Shown here piece after piece: positions 16,613 to 27,081 of a DNA stretch of 51,451 nucleotides (position 1 is its first letter; each line of letters begins with the position of its first letter). Under the pieces are notes generated by a model that saw only the letters and a program-made list of their open reading frames with translations, was not told the origin of the DNA and did no database searches. This DNA is from Planctomycetaceae bacterium. GTDB taxonomy: Bacteria; Planctomycetota; Phycisphaerae; Phycisphaerales; SM1A02. The DNA is taken from positions 1 through 51,451 of the forward strand of contig JAIXVI010000194.1 of the NCBI GenBank assembly GCA_027483065.1. The letters run 5' to 3'. A program made the position numbers and the translations under genes.

Positions 16613-18430
16613 TCACTTCGCCGCAGCTGGCATCATGCGGTACCGCGTCATGAAGCCGGCCTTCGTTGACGTGAAGTCGAGCAGCGCATCACCGAAGCAA
16701 CGCTTCACAACTTCGGCCTTGAAGAGCTTCGTCATGCCGGTGAGGTCGTCCATACCGACATCCACGCCCGGAATCGCACCGTCTTCGCCGAGTCCTGCAG
16801 CACCACCAACTTGATCGGTGAGCATTGCGAGCATGCGGCCCGTCGACTCCATCTGGCGACCGAGATTCCACCAGGCCATGCCGACAACAGGATCCTTGCC
16901 AAGCGTTGCCATCGAGGCGGTGAACTGCGCATCGCCAGCGAGTCCCTGCTCGCCCTTCGCGTCGACCGCGCGCAGCGCCTGCTCGACGCTCTTCGTTTCG
17001 CCGACAACCATGTAGCCGCCGCCGATTCCGACCGCGACCGGCGAGAACTCATCCGACATGATGGTCATGCCGTTGAAGTCGCGCGACTGAAGTCCAAGCG
17101 GAAGCAAGTTCATGAAGTCGCTGACCGCGGCCGCGCTTTCCTTGTCATTCTTCATCGCGATCGCCGTGACCATCGTGCCAGCCGCAAGCGGATCGGCCGC
17201 ATCACCTTCGAGCGACCACATGTGCACTTCAGGTCCCATCGCCGCGAACGCGGCGGTCATCGCAGGGCGATACATGTCGATCTGCGGCTTGATCATCTCG
17301 GATTGATCCTCGGCAAGACCCGCGATCGCTTCGTCGATGACCGAAACCATCTTGTCAAAGCGCACGTTCATGCGGCCGTAGCTCAACGCATCGGATGGCA
17401 CGATCGCTGGTGGTGCTGATGGCACGCTTGGCGCGTCGACGAGCGCAAGCAGACCGACTTTGCCATCTGGCACGTAGCAACCGATGTTCTGCTCGATGAC
17501 GCCGTCGCGGAGGTGAACCGTGAGGCTCCACGCTTCGATGTTGCCAAAGAAACGACCGACGAGCGGCTCGACGATCATGAAGGGCGGGAATGCAGCGAGC
17601 AGCGGCTTCACGTTGTCTGTTGAGAGCACCGCGTAGATATCACCGACGCCGCCGGCGACTTCCATCGCGCCCTTGAAGTTCTCACTGTCGCCGACAGGCT
17701 TCTCGCGTGCACCGTCGACGCGCGCAAGCAACATGTCCATCGTTGCAACCGAGCTCGCGACGAACATGCGCGAGCCGTCGTGCACCATGCAGGTTTCCTT
17801 CGGACCGAGGTCCGGCATCATGCCGAACGGACCGAAGTCGTCCATGCCTTCTTCGCCCATGCCGTCCTCACCCATGCCGTCTTCAGCGCCCTCTTCGACG
17901 AGCTTGTCCTTCATGACAAGGACGCGGCGACCGCGGACTTCTTCGAACGTCACATCGCTCCCGCCGTCTTTCGCTTCCTTCTCCGCGTTCGCGACGAATG
18001 CCTCAATCATCTTCGCGGCGCCTTCCGCTTCCTTGCTCCAATCACAGAAGAAGATGTACTGCGCGCTCGGAAGGCCGAGTTCCTCGTCGACTTCTGCCAT
18101 CACCGCGAGGCCAACGCTCGACGGCCACGTGACGGTCGCTGGGTCAATACCCGCCGCGGTCGCGGCTTCGTTGACGCCCTCTTGGAAGCTCGACTTGATC
18201 GACTTGACCTCTTCCGCGAGTGCGGGGTCGTTCCACAACTTGCCGAGCGCGGTTGGGCCCATGCGATCGATCATGCCGCGCACGTCGTCGGCACCGACCA
18301 CCACGATTGCACTCGCGGGCGCGAGTTCGCGGATGGAGAGCGCATCACCCGCCGAGGCGAGAGTCGCGATGAACATGGCGGGCGTTGCGAGGAGCATGGT
18401 GCGAGTGAGCTGAGACGTGATGAGATGCAT
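16613..18430 (-). CDS. Large exported protein of unknown function
   Basis: A 605-residue protein with an N-terminal signal peptide (LTRTMLLATPAMFIATLASA). The mature part is acidic, with repeated alpha/beta segments of the type LAPASAIVVVGADDVRGMIDRMG, FVASSVATMDMLLARVDG and GGYMVVGETKSVEQALRAVDA; this pattern of repeated ~150-200-residue units resembles DUF3352-like exported proteins, although I cannot confirm membership. A Met/Gly/Glu-rich insert (EDGMGEDGMGEEGMDD) lies near residue 190. It follows the HtrA-like protease gene by 102 bp on the same strand, so the two are probably one operon. ATG 18430 was chosen by the signal peptide and a weak GGGAA upstream. Confidence 0.8.
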   Translation of the reverse strand: MHLITSQLTRTMLLATPAMFIATLASAGDALSIRELAPASAIVVVGADDVRGMIDRMGPTALGKLWNDPALAEEVKSIKSSFQEGVNEAATAAGIDPATVTWPSSVGLAVMAEVDEELGLPSAQYIFFCDWSKEAEGAAKMIEAFVANAEKEAKDGGSDVTFEEVRGRRVLVMKDKLVEEGAEDGMGEDGMGEEGMDDFGPFGMMPDLGPKETCMVHDGSRMFVASSVATMDMLLARVDGAREKPVGDSENFKGAMEVAGGVGDIYAVLSTDNVKPLLAAFPPFMIVEPLVGRFFGNIEAWSLTVHLRDGVIEQNIGCYVPDGKVGLLALVDAPSVPSAPPAIVPSDALSYGRMNVRFDKMVSVIDEAIAGLAEDQSEMIKPQIDMYRPAMTAAFAAMGPEVHMWSLEGDAADPLAAGTMVTAIAMKNDKESAAAVSDFMNLLPLGLQSRDFNGMTIMSDEFSPVAVGIGGGYMVVGETKSVEQALRAVDAKGEQGLAGDAQFTASMATLGKDPVVGMAWWNLGRQMESTGRMLAMLTDQVGGAAGLGEDGAIPGVDVGMDDLTGMTKLFKAEVVKRCFGDALLDFTSTKAGFMTRYRMMPAAAK

Positions 18431-18532
18431 GATGGAGTTCCCTAAAGCCTGCGAGAGGTGTTGAGTTCGAAAGTGCATGCGCGCTTGTTGCCGCGAAGAC
18501 GCGCGCAACACCGACGCCATTCCAACCATCCG

Positions 18533-19570
18533 TTACGACTTGCGGTCGCCGCCCGACGAGCCATCTTGCAGACTCGGCGGTGCGCCTTCCTTGGTTCGCG
18601 CAGGCGGTTTCTGGTAGTTGTGGCCCGAGTTTGGGTTGTTGCGGTCGTACGCGAACGCTTCACGATTGCGGATGAAATCCTTCACGTAGCGCGCTGGAAT
18701 CGCAAAACCAAGCGCTTCGCCGCCCGTGATACCCATATTGGTGATGCCGATGACTTCGCCCTTCGTGTTGAAGAGCGGTCCACCGGAGTTACCCGGGTTA
18801 ATCGGCGTATCGGTCTGGATGTAGGTCAGGCCGTCGAAGTTTCGCTGCGTCGTCGAGACCACGCCTTGCGTCAGCGTGCGCTCAAGCCCGAGCGGATTAC
18901 CGATCGCGAAAACATTTTGGCCGATCTCGAGTTTCTCCGCGTCTTGCACGGGCGCGTACAGGAAGTCCTTGCCTTCCGGATGCTTCAACTTCACGAGCGC
19001 GAGATCGACCTGGTTGTTGATCGCGATCAGTTCGACGTTGTCGATATCGGTGCGCTTGAGCGTGCCGTCGGGTTGCGCGAACCAGACCGTCGCACGCAAA
19101 TTCGTTTCGCCTTGCACGACGTGTGCGTTGGTGATGGCGTAGCCGTCGCGCGAAAGGATGACTCCGGAGCCGAGGCCGCCGGGAGTCGAAACCTTGATCA
19201 CGGCCGGACCGATGACTTTCGCCTGTTCACGCGGCGGCAACTCGGCAAGACCAACCGCGGTTGAGAAGAGTGAATCCTGCTTGAGCGCAACGTTTGATGC
19301 GCCACCCGCGGAGGTCACGCTCGACACGTCATCCATCGCGAAACTCAAGACGTCCGCGCCGACATCGATCCACACGCGTCGGTCGGTTTGCTTGAGGAGT
19401 TTCCCTTCGACCGACGCACCCGACTTCAACTTAACGGTGGTCGAAGGCGTCTCCCCGTCGCTCGCCGCGCGCGCGACGGTTGGCAATGCGACGAGCAGCG
19501 CAGGGAGCAGCGCGAACGACGCGATTGAGGCGATTGACGAAAGCTTGAGTGGTGAACACTTCAGATTCAT
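18533..19570 (-). CDS. HtrA/Deg-like serine protease lacking a PDZ domain
   Basis: A 345-residue exported trypsin-like (S1C) protease. Signal peptide residues about 10-36 (ending ARA). Residues about 44-88 form a small beta domain (VKLKSGASVEGKLLKQ, VWIDVGADVLSF) of a type seen in planctomycete proteins. The protease domain shows the catalytic triad His150 (ITNAHVV), Asp189 (NNQVDLALVKL) and Ser262 (NPGNSGGPLFN). After the domain only ~45 hydrophilic residues remain (RNREAFAYDRNNPNSGHNY...), so there is no PDZ domain, unlike DegP. Acts in the periplasm/envelope on misfolded or specific proteins (family knowledge). Upstream TATAGT lies about 12 nt before the ATG. Confidence 0.92.
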   Translation of the reverse strand: MNLKCSPLKLSSIASIASFALLPALLVALPTVARAASDGETPSTTVKLKSGASVEGKLLKQTDRRVWIDVGADVLSFAMDDVSSVTSAGGASNVALKQDSLFSTAVGLAELPPREQAKVIGPAVIKVSTPGGLGSGVILSRDGYAITNAHVVQGETNLRATVWFAQPDGTLKRTDIDNVELIAINNQVDLALVKLKHPEGKDFLYAPVQDAEKLEIGQNVFAIGNPLGLERTLTQGVVSTTQRNFDGLTYIQTDTPINPGNSGGPLFNTKGEVIGITNMGITGGEALGFAIPARYVKDFIRNREAFAYDRNNPNSGHNYQKPPARTKEGAPPSLQDGSSGGDRKS

Positions 19571-19655
19571 GGCAGGGTTCGTACTATACCCACCCAACAC
19601 GGGGCAACCGTCGTTCCTCCGCAGACCGCGCACCGAATCGGATGACGACGCGAAC

Positions 19656-19721
19656 CCGACGAAGTCACGAAAAAGCCCCGACGAAGTCACGAGAAAGCCC
19701 CGACGAAGTCACGGCAACCTC
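19656..19721. repeat. 22-bp direct repeat, three copies, in a divergent promoter region
   Basis: CCGACGAAGTCACGARAAAGCC-type units begin at 19656, 19678 and 19700, the third degenerate after CACGG. The array sits between the divergent starts of the HtrA-like gene (19570) and the FG-GAP gene (19786). The two full copies differ at one base. Spacing of about two helical turns suits iterated protein binding. Confidence 0.8.
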
Positions 19722-19785
19722 GCGATCATCTCTTTCAGTCACCGTTCAAGTCTCGCTCACGATCCGCCTTCCCCGCTGCAACACC

Positions 19786-22161
19786 ATGCCGCAACTTTGC
19801 CCTACCGCGCCTCGCGCCCTGTCGATCTCTCCCTTCACGCTCGCGCGACTCGTCGCGGCGGCCTCGCTGAGTATTGCGGCGCACGCGCATGCCTTGCAGG
19901 ACGCTGATGACGCGGGTCACTTCGGCTTCGACGGACTTGAAGTGGTGAAGATCGATCCCAAGGCTGGCCCGATCGCCTCCGGTGACTTCGATGGCGACGG
20001 CCGCGCCGATCTCGCCGCGGCGAACAACTTCAAGAGCCGCATCGAACTCCACATGCAGAAGCCCGGTGCCACGCCCGACGACCCCATCGACGCGGCAACC
20101 TCGGTGAACGAGGTCCCGCCGCACTGGCGCTTCCGCCGCGTCGAGATTCCGGTGTCGCACCAAGTCACTGCGATCGCACCATTTGATTTCGACGGCGATG
20201 GTCTTCTCGACATCGTCTACGCAGGTCAACCCGGCACCGTCGTCTTCTTGCGCCAAGCGAAGCCCGGCGTTTTCGAGGTGGAACGCCGCATTCCACTGAA
20301 GGGTCTCACGCAAAGTCGCGACGGCTTTGTCATCGCCGATCTCATCGGCGACGCGCGCCCTGATCTGGCCGCGATCGTGTCAGGTCAACCCGTCGTATGG
20401 ACGCTCGATGGCTCGAAACTCGGCGACCCCGTGGAACTCGGTTCCGGCGATCCGCTGGTCGCACTCGTCGTTGGCGATTTCGACGGCGACACGTACAACG
20501 ATCTTGTCGGCGTGACGCCCGACAACGCGGCACCCGTTCGACTTTGGCTCGCGAGCGCCGATGCAAGTTCGGACGCGAGCGCTGACAACAAGGCAACCAA
20601 ACGCCTCGGCTCACAGCGCCGTTTCGAAATGCCGCCGCTCCGCGAAGTGAGTGCCCTTCGTCTTCCCGGCACGAAGAAAGATCTGCTCGCGCGCATTGAG
20701 CGGCAGTCGAAGCGGCTCGTCATCGAAGAACTCGTGGAAGACGCTTCCGGCGCGCGCGATGCCGCACTTGAGGTCTTCTCCGCGGCGGGCGGCAAGAAGC
20801 GTTCGTACGCCGTCGGCGATGTCGATGGCGACGGCCTCGCGGATGTCATCTCGAGCGATCCTGCCGCAAGCGCTGTGACCGTCTACCGACAGCAGAAAGG
20901 CCGCGGCCTGCAACCTGGCGTTTCGCAGCCGAGCTTCGCAGAAATCGACGCCGTTGCTGCAGGGAACGTCGATGGCAAGCCCGGCGACGAAGTGTTCGTT
21001 CTCTCGGAGAAAGAAGGCGTTGTTGGCAAGAGCGTTTGGACGAACGGCGCGCTCTCGTTCCCAACCGCACTCCCCTTGTCGCCTGGCGTCACGCCCGCGG
21101 TGCTCTCGCTTGTCCAACTCGAGTCTGGCCCGCGCGCTGCAGTCATCACGAAGGATGGACGCAACTATCAACTCGAACTCCTGCCCGTCAACAGCGACAC
21201 GCAGGCCGCCGCGGAAGTCATCAAACTCGGTGCGCTCGTGAAGGGCCCCGACGCGATTCTCGCGCTCGACGCCGATCAAGATGGCCGCACTGACCTCTTG
21301 CTGCTCACCGCGGACAAGCCGATGTCGATGCTGCAAGCCGTTGAGAAAGATGGCAAGACGTCGTTTGAACTCCGCGAATCGAAGGACATGGCGCAGTTCG
21401 GTCTCGCGCAGGCCGCCAACGCGGGGAATTCGGTCGCGTTCGATGTCGATGGCGACGGCAAGAAGGAACTCGTCGTGGCCGATCGGAACTTCATCCGCGC
21501 GCTGCGTTACGCACCCGGCGCAAATCCGCCCGGGTGGCAAGTCGTTGCCCAGATGAATGCGTCGCGCGCCGATGCGAAACTCGTGGCACTCACCGTGCGC
21601 GGCGACACGCTTGTCGCGGCCGATCGCGAGAACGCGACGCTTGCGGTCTTTGCGAAAGACAGCGCTGGCAAGTGGACCCAATCCGATGAACACCCGGTGA
21701 CTGGGTTCAAGTTCGGCCCTGTGCGCGCGGGCAATTTCAGCGGCGGGACTTCTGAAGACGTCCTCCTCGTCGGCGACGATGGCTTTGCGATCGCGCGCCT
21801 TGATGGCGGACGACTCGCGCTCGAAGAAGTCGCGAATTTCCGCGCCGATCGCATTCAGCAAGTCGATCACGAAGTCATCGCGGGCGACGTCAACGGCGAC
21901 GGCTTCCTCGATCTTGTCACACTCGATGCGGGTGAACAGTCGCTTGGCATCCTCAGTTTCAGCGAGGGCGGCAAACTGCTTCCGATGACCCGATTCCGGG
22001 TCTTCGAAACGCGGCTCTTCCAAGCAGGTGAACCACGCGAATTCGAACCGAGCATGGCGCTCATCGGTGATTTCACCGGCGACGGCGCGAACGACATCGT
22101 GCTGCTTTGCCACGATCGCATGCTGCTTTATCCGCAGTCGCCGAAACCGACGAAGCCGTAA
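19786..22161 (+). CDS. Exported FG-GAP/VCBS repeat protein (beta-propeller)
   Basis: A 791-residue secreted protein. The signal peptide is near residues 12-38 (FTLARLVAAASLSIAAHAHA). The mature part carries at least eight Ca-binding-type FG-GAP/VCBS units: GDFDGDGRADL, FDFDGDGLLDIV, GDFDGDTYNDLV, GDVDGDGLADVI, LDADQDGRTDLL, FDVDGDGKKEL, GDVNGDGFLDLV and GDFTGDGANDIV. Such repeats fold into integrin-like beta-propellers of surface or secreted proteins and often bind carbohydrate or protein; the ligand is unknown. No enzymatic domain or C-terminal anchor is visible. It is monocistronic with a strong terminator downstream. Confidence 0.9.
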   Translation: MPQLCPTAPRALSISPFTLARLVAAASLSIAAHAHALQDADDAGHFGFDGLEVVKIDPKAGPIASGDFDGDGRADLAAANNFKSRIELHMQKPGATPDDPIDAATSVNEVPPHWRFRRVEIPVSHQVTAIAPFDFDGDGLLDIVYAGQPGTVVFLRQAKPGVFEVERRIPLKGLTQSRDGFVIADLIGDARPDLAAIVSGQPVVWTLDGSKLGDPVELGSGDPLVALVVGDFDGDTYNDLVGVTPDNAAPVRLWLASADASSDASADNKATKRLGSQRRFEMPPLREVSALRLPGTKKDLLARIERQSKRLVIEELVEDASGARDAALEVFSAAGGKKRSYAVGDVDGDGLADVISSDPAASAVTVYRQQKGRGLQPGVSQPSFAEIDAVAAGNVDGKPGDEVFVLSEKEGVVGKSVWTNGALSFPTALPLSPGVTPAVLSLVQLESGPRAAVITKDGRNYQLELLPVNSDTQAAAEVIKLGALVKGPDAILALDADQDGRTDLLLLTADKPMSMLQAVEKDGKTSFELRESKDMAQFGLAQAANAGNSVAFDVDGDGKKELVVADRNFIRALRYAPGANPPGWQVVAQMNASRADAKLVALTVRGDTLVAADRENATLAVFAKDSAGKWTQSDEHPVTGFKFGPVRAGNFSGGTSEDVLLVGDDGFAIARLDGGRLALEEVANFRADRIQQVDHEVIAGDVNGDGFLDLVTLDAGEQSLGILSFSEGGKLLPMTRFRVFETRLFQAGEPREFEPSMALIGDFTGDGANDIVLLCHDRMLLYPQSPKPTKP

Positions 22162-22250
22162 TTCGTCGCGGTCGTGCGAACGCTGCGCTTCGCGCCTTGC
22201 GCGATGTGTGGGCACATCACCCCTCCAGGAAGTGGCCAACGAACCAAACG

Positions 22251-22279
22251 AAAAGGCCTCGGCGAACCGAGGCCTTTTT
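22251..22279. terminator. Bidirectional rho-independent terminator
   Basis: AAAAGGCCTCGG-CGAA-CCGAGGCCTTTTT: a 12-bp perfect stem with a CGAA loop and T/A tracts on both sides. It separates the convergent FG-GAP gene and citrate synthase. Confidence 0.95.
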
Positions 22280-22331
22280 GCTTGATGTGTTGTGAAGAAC
22301 GCCGCAGCCTCTCGGTGCGAGTCGACCGAAT

Positions 22332-23558
<1,227 letters not shown>

Positions 23559-23813
23559 GTTCAATCTCTCTCAGCTCTGTCTTCGTCAGCCACGGTCCGC
23601 CCCATGAGCGCTCCATGAGCGGCGAGGCGTTGATGCTGTCCGAAACTCGAGCACGCCGTTGAAGCGAGCACGACTCGGCCGCCCTTCGCGCTGAACAGCC
23701 CGTCGGTTGCGAAGAATGTCGATGCTAGCGAATCGGCGTGTCGAGGGGAATGCGCCGCCATACGCCTTCGCGGAATTCCAACGGTTCTCGGCGCCCTTCC
23801 GGGCCGCGAGGCG

Positions 23814-23842
23814 GTCAAACCCGAGGGATCGGCCCGTATCAT
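23814..23842 (+). promoter_or_regulatory. Candidate near-leaderless promoter of the rhomboid gene
   Basis: GTCAAA (23814-23819), a 17-nt spacer and TATCAT (23837-23842) are followed by 8 nt to the ATG at 23851. There is no SD. The -35 match is poor. Confidence 0.4.
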
Positions 23843-23850
23843 CCCGCCCC

Positions 23851-25104
23851 ATGTTTCTGATCCCGACGGGTACCGATCGCGACGGCGGACATCGACCCCT
23901 GTTCGTCCCGCTTCTCGTCGTGGCGACCGTGCTTTGCTTTCTGCTCACGGACAGCCGTCCGAGATCTCCCGCAGAGGTTGCCGATCGAATCCAGATCCTC
24001 AGTCGGTATGCCATCTCGTACAAGTACTTCGAGTGGTGGCAGCCCATCACCTACCAGTTCTTGCACGGTGGATGGTTCCACCTGCTCTCCAACATGTTCT
24101 TCCTTGCTGCGTTCGGCGTCGTCCTTGAAAGCCGACTCGGTCGCTTTGGATTTCTCGCGATCTACCTCGCGGGTGGCGCTGCTGCAGGCATCGCCCAAGC
24201 GTGGATCGGTCATTGGCTCGACCCTGCACAGGGCTTCGCCCCCGCGATCGGCGCGAGCGGAGCGACTAGCGCGCTACTCGGTGCAGCCTTTGCGCTCTAT
24301 CCCCGCGCCAACGTGCGCGGAATCGCGATCCCGCAGTTTCTGCCAGCCCAAGTGTCGATCCAGTGGATGATGGCGTTTGCCGTTGCACTGGATGTCGTGC
24401 GCACGATCGTCGATTGGTCGGGCGCGGCGAATTCCGGCATCGCGACGCTCGCCCACCTCGGCGGCATCGTCTTCGGATTCTTGATCGGGCTCGCGCTTCT
24501 CGCCTCCGGACTCCTTGTGCGCGATGACGCAGACGCGCTCTTCCTGCTGAAGCAATGGCGACGTCGGCGCGAGATGCGCTTGGCGATGGAATCGGCAGGG
24601 CTCGCAGGAACGTCCGGCGTCATTGCAGGCCGCGTGCGCTCCGGTGCAGATTCCAAGGAGACCGAGGCACAACTCGTCCTTCGCCGAACGATTGCGGCCG
24701 CGCATCGTGAGCGCGACTACACGCTCGCGGCGCAGCTCTACGTGAAACTGTTGAAAGAACTTCCAACTGCGACGCTGCCCTCCGAGATTCACCTCGATGT
24801 TTCGAATGAACTCGCGCGCAGTGGGCAGCACGCGTTGGCCGCGCAGGGATATCGCCTGTTTCTCGAGCGATTCCGCACACACCCGATGATCGATGATGCA
24901 CGCCTGATGCTCGCGACGATCGAGTTGCGCCGATTGGGCGACGCGAAGGCTGCGGCGAAGACGCTTGAAGGCCTCGAAGGGCGTCCGCTCGACAACGATC
25001 GCGCGGCCATCGCGGCATCGCTGCGTGCCGATTGCGCCACAGGTGGTGCGACAGGTGGTGCGACAGGTGGTGCGACAGGTGGTGCCACGGGAGGCGCTGC
25101 GTGA
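23851..25104 (+). CDS. Rhomboid family intramembrane protease with cytosolic extension
   Basis: A 417-residue membrane protein. The six-helix rhomboid core spans about 15-225: TM1 PLFVPLLVVATVLCFLL, loop-1 signature EWWQPITYQFLHGGWFHLLSNMFFL (with conserved H..W.H...N), the catalytic GASGATSALLGA serine in TM4 and the catalytic His in TLAHLGGIVFGFLIG in TM6. After TM6 a basic segment (KQWRRRREMR) is followed by ~150 residues of helical, TPR-like sequence (AAHRERDYTLAAQLYVKLLKEL, RSGQHALAAQGYRLFLERF). The C-terminus is five GGAT-type repeats encoded by a 12-bp tandem array. It overlaps trpF as GTGA. The TPR-like tail suggests a partner-binding role; substrates are unknown. Confidence 0.93.
   Translation: MFLIPTGTDRDGGHRPLFVPLLVVATVLCFLLTDSRPRSPAEVADRIQILSRYAISYKYFEWWQPITYQFLHGGWFHLLSNMFFLAAFGVVLESRLGRFGFLAIYLAGGAAAGIAQAWIGHWLDPAQGFAPAIGASGATSALLGAAFALYPRANVRGIAIPQFLPAQVSIQWMMAFAVALDVVRTIVDWSGAANSGIATLAHLGGIVFGFLIGLALLASGLLVRDDADALFLLKQWRRRREMRLAMESAGLAGTSGVIAGRVRSGADSKETEAQLVLRRTIAAAHRERDYTLAAQLYVKLLKELPTATLPSEIHLDVSNELARSGQHALAAQGYRLFLERFRTHPMIDDARLMLATIELRRLGDAKAAAKTLEGLEGRPLDNDRAAIAASLRADCATGGATGGATGGATGGATGGAA
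25039..25098. repeat. 12-bp tandem repeat encoding GGAT units
   Basis: Five units of ACAGGTGGTGCG type at 25039, 25051, 25063, 25075 and 25087 (last diverged). They encode the Gly-Gly-Ala-Thr C-terminus of the rhomboid protein, immediately before the overlap with trpF. Confidence 0.85.
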
Positions 25105-25730
25105 GTCGCACGCTCGTCAAGATCTGCGGTGTGCGCGATTTCGCGACGGTGGAAGTCTGCATCGACGCGGGCGCGCAGTTTGTTGGCGTCGTGCTTGTTC
25201 CCGCAAGCCCGCGATGCGTGACGCCGGCCGAGGCTCGCGCACTCGCGCTTGAAATCGCGGATCTCGGCGCGATGCCCGTTGCGGTGATCCGACTCCCCGT
25301 CGACGTTGAAACGGCCTCCGCGCTCGAAGCCTTTCCAATTCTGCAGTTTCACGGCGATGAAACGCCTGACGCCCTCGCGCCGTATCGCGCGTGGGAATGT
25401 TGGAAAGGCTTGCACTTCTCCCCCGCCGCAACGCACGAGTGGCTCGCGAGTGGCCGCGCTACGCGACTTGTCGTCGACGGGCCCGTCGCGGGAAGCGGCG
25501 TCTCCTTTGATCACGCAGCGTTCGGCGAACTTTCAAGCGCTGTGCGCGCGAAGTGCTTTCTCGCTGGCGGACTCGATGCGCACAACGTTGCTGGAGCGAT
25601 CCACACTGCGAAACCCGCGGGCGTTGACGTCTCCAGCGGCGTGGAGAAATCGCGCGGTGTGAAAGACCACGAGAAGATTCGGCGATTTATCGAAGCGGTG
25701 CACATGACGGACCGGGCGTCGAACGCGTGA
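25101..25730 (+). CDS. trpF: Phosphoribosylanthranilate isomerase
   Basis: A 209-residue TIM-barrel enzyme of tryptophan biosynthesis: N-(5'-phosphoribosyl)anthranilate to CdRP. Signatures: VKICGVRD at the N-terminus (catalytic Cys), PASPRCVTPAEA, LQFHGDE, WKGLHF, LVVDGPVAGSG in place of the usual LLD...GGTG, FLAGGLDAHNV and GVDVSSGVEKSRGVKDHEKI (C-terminal phosphate loop with catalytic Asp). Start is GTG 25101 overlapping the rhomboid stop; no other trp gene is adjacent. Confidence 0.95.
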   Translation: MSRTLVKICGVRDFATVEVCIDAGAQFVGVVLVPASPRCVTPAEARALALEIADLGAMPVAVIRLPVDVETASALEAFPILQFHGDETPDALAPYRAWECWKGLHFSPAATHEWLASGRATRLVVDGPVAGSGVSFDHAAFGELSSAVRAKCFLAGGLDAHNVAGAIHTAKPAGVDVSSGVEKSRGVKDHEKIRRFIEAVHMTDRASNA

Positions 25731-25781
25731 ATCGCGCTGCGCGAGGCTCACGACGTCGCTTCACGACCCAACGCCCGCCGA

Positions 25782-27020
25782 TCACACACCAACCGCGATT
25801 TGCTTGCGCGTCGCGCCGAGTTCGCTGATCCATGCGCGCATTTCCGCGCGGCGCGTTGGCCACGAACGCGAGGTACGTTCTTCGATGAAGGCGCGATAGA
25901 GCGACATCAGCGCTGCGTCGAATGTTGCGAAGCTATCGAGTCGCTCTTCGATCGCGGCGCGCAGTGACTGCGGCTTGTCTTCAGGTTTCGGCAGTTTCAA
26001 GCCCGAGACTTCGAAACGATCGCCTTGGAGCGAACACTCCCACACGCGGCCGAAACTCGAAAGCGTGAGCCCGATTTTGCGCGGCCACTTTCCAAGTTGC
26101 ACCGCGCGCGCTGTCTCGGCGCGTCGCGTGGGCGCGTCGCCACGCAAACTCGTGCGACCGGAGAGGCCCCACGCGCATTCAAGGTCAAGCGCCTTGTCGA
26201 TCACGATCGCGATATCGCCATCCGCCGTGGTGACGAGCCCTTCGTGCGCATCACATTGCCACCACAGCCAGAAGAGGAAGAGATTGCCGAGGAAATCCTG
26301 CGGTTCGTTCGCGGTCCAAGGAAACTCTGGGCGATCAGCCGATGCGCGCGAACCATCTTCGCGCGCGAGTTCGATTTCAGGTGGCGCGCTCGAGAGTGGC
26401 TCCGCGCGCAAGTCGTCGTAATCCGCCGAGCGTCCCTTCGCGGCGAGAATGTCGAGTGCGATCGTCCCGGCGGTGCGTGGTGCGACCGTGTGTTCAAAGG
26501 TGTCAACGACAAGTCGACGAAGTGCTTGGACTTCGGTATCCGCCGAAACCTGCGCGTACAACGTTGACTTCGAGAAATCCCAGTAGATGGGCGTGTGCTT
26601 AGGGCGCCGATAGCGACCTTCGGTGATCTCCTCCTCGATGCGACGCATCGCATCATCGCGCGCTTCTTTCTTCGCGCTGCGCGGGAGGTACGCGCCGCCA
26701 CCATCCTTCGACGGCTGCAAACGCGCGTCTTCCGCCATTGCGATGTACGCCTTCTTGATCTCGGGCGGAATGCGCACGGAGTCGACGCGGTAACCGAGCA
26801 GTGCACCGCTGCCAAAGCCGACGCGCTCGTAATCAAACGATCGATCGAAGAGGTGACGGCCCGCGGTCCAACCAACGTGTGTCTCGCCAGGCTTGATCGG
26901 CTCGAGTTCGCCAAGCGCGTTCTCGCGAAGGGCGTCGTAGAACTTCGAGTCGAGAAGATTCGGCGCGTCGCCGGTGATGGCGAAACGTCGATACGAGATG
27001 GCACCGGCACGGAATGGCAT
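25782..27020 (-). CDS. RdgC-like recombination-associated protein
   Basis: A 412-residue protein that resembles the RdgC family, a ring-shaped DNA-binding protein that restrains RecA in proteobacteria. Recognisable stretches are the N-terminal FRAGAISYRRFAI, the DSVRIPPEIKKAYIAM region and the following lysine/arginine-rich helix then YWDFSKSTLYAQVSADTEVQALRRLVVDTF, which matches the family's 'strand-to-helix' module. The C-terminal half (FLFWLWWQCD..., GKWPRKIGLTLSSFGRVWECSLQGDRFEVSGLKLP) is longer than in E. coli RdgC (~300 residues) and resembles the version of delta-proteobacteria. The match is from memory of the family. ATG 27020 has no SD. A cluster of palindromes lies 80-230 bp upstream. 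Confidence 0.6.
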   Translation of the reverse strand: MPFRAGAISYRRFAITGDAPNLLDSKFYDALRENALGELEPIKPGETHVGWTAGRHLFDRSFDYERVGFGSGALLGYRVDSVRIPPEIKKAYIAMAEDARLQPSKDGGGAYLPRSAKKEARDDAMRRIEEEITEGRYRRPKHTPIYWDFSKSTLYAQVSADTEVQALRRLVVDTFEHTVAPRTAGTIALDILAAKGRSADYDDLRAEPLSSAPPEIELAREDGSRASADRPEFPWTANEPQDFLGNLFLFWLWWQCDAHEGLVTTADGDIAIVIDKALDLECAWGLSGRTSLRGDAPTRRAETARAVQLGKWPRKIGLTLSSFGRVWECSLQGDRFEVSGLKLPKPEDKPQSLRAAIEERLDSFATFDAALMSLYRAFIEERTSRSWPTRRAEMRAWISELGATRKQIAVGV

Positions 27021-27081
27021 AGTTGATGAGTGTCGCGCGGAAGCACACGCGGAGCCAAGGTCCGACAGGATGTGCACATTG

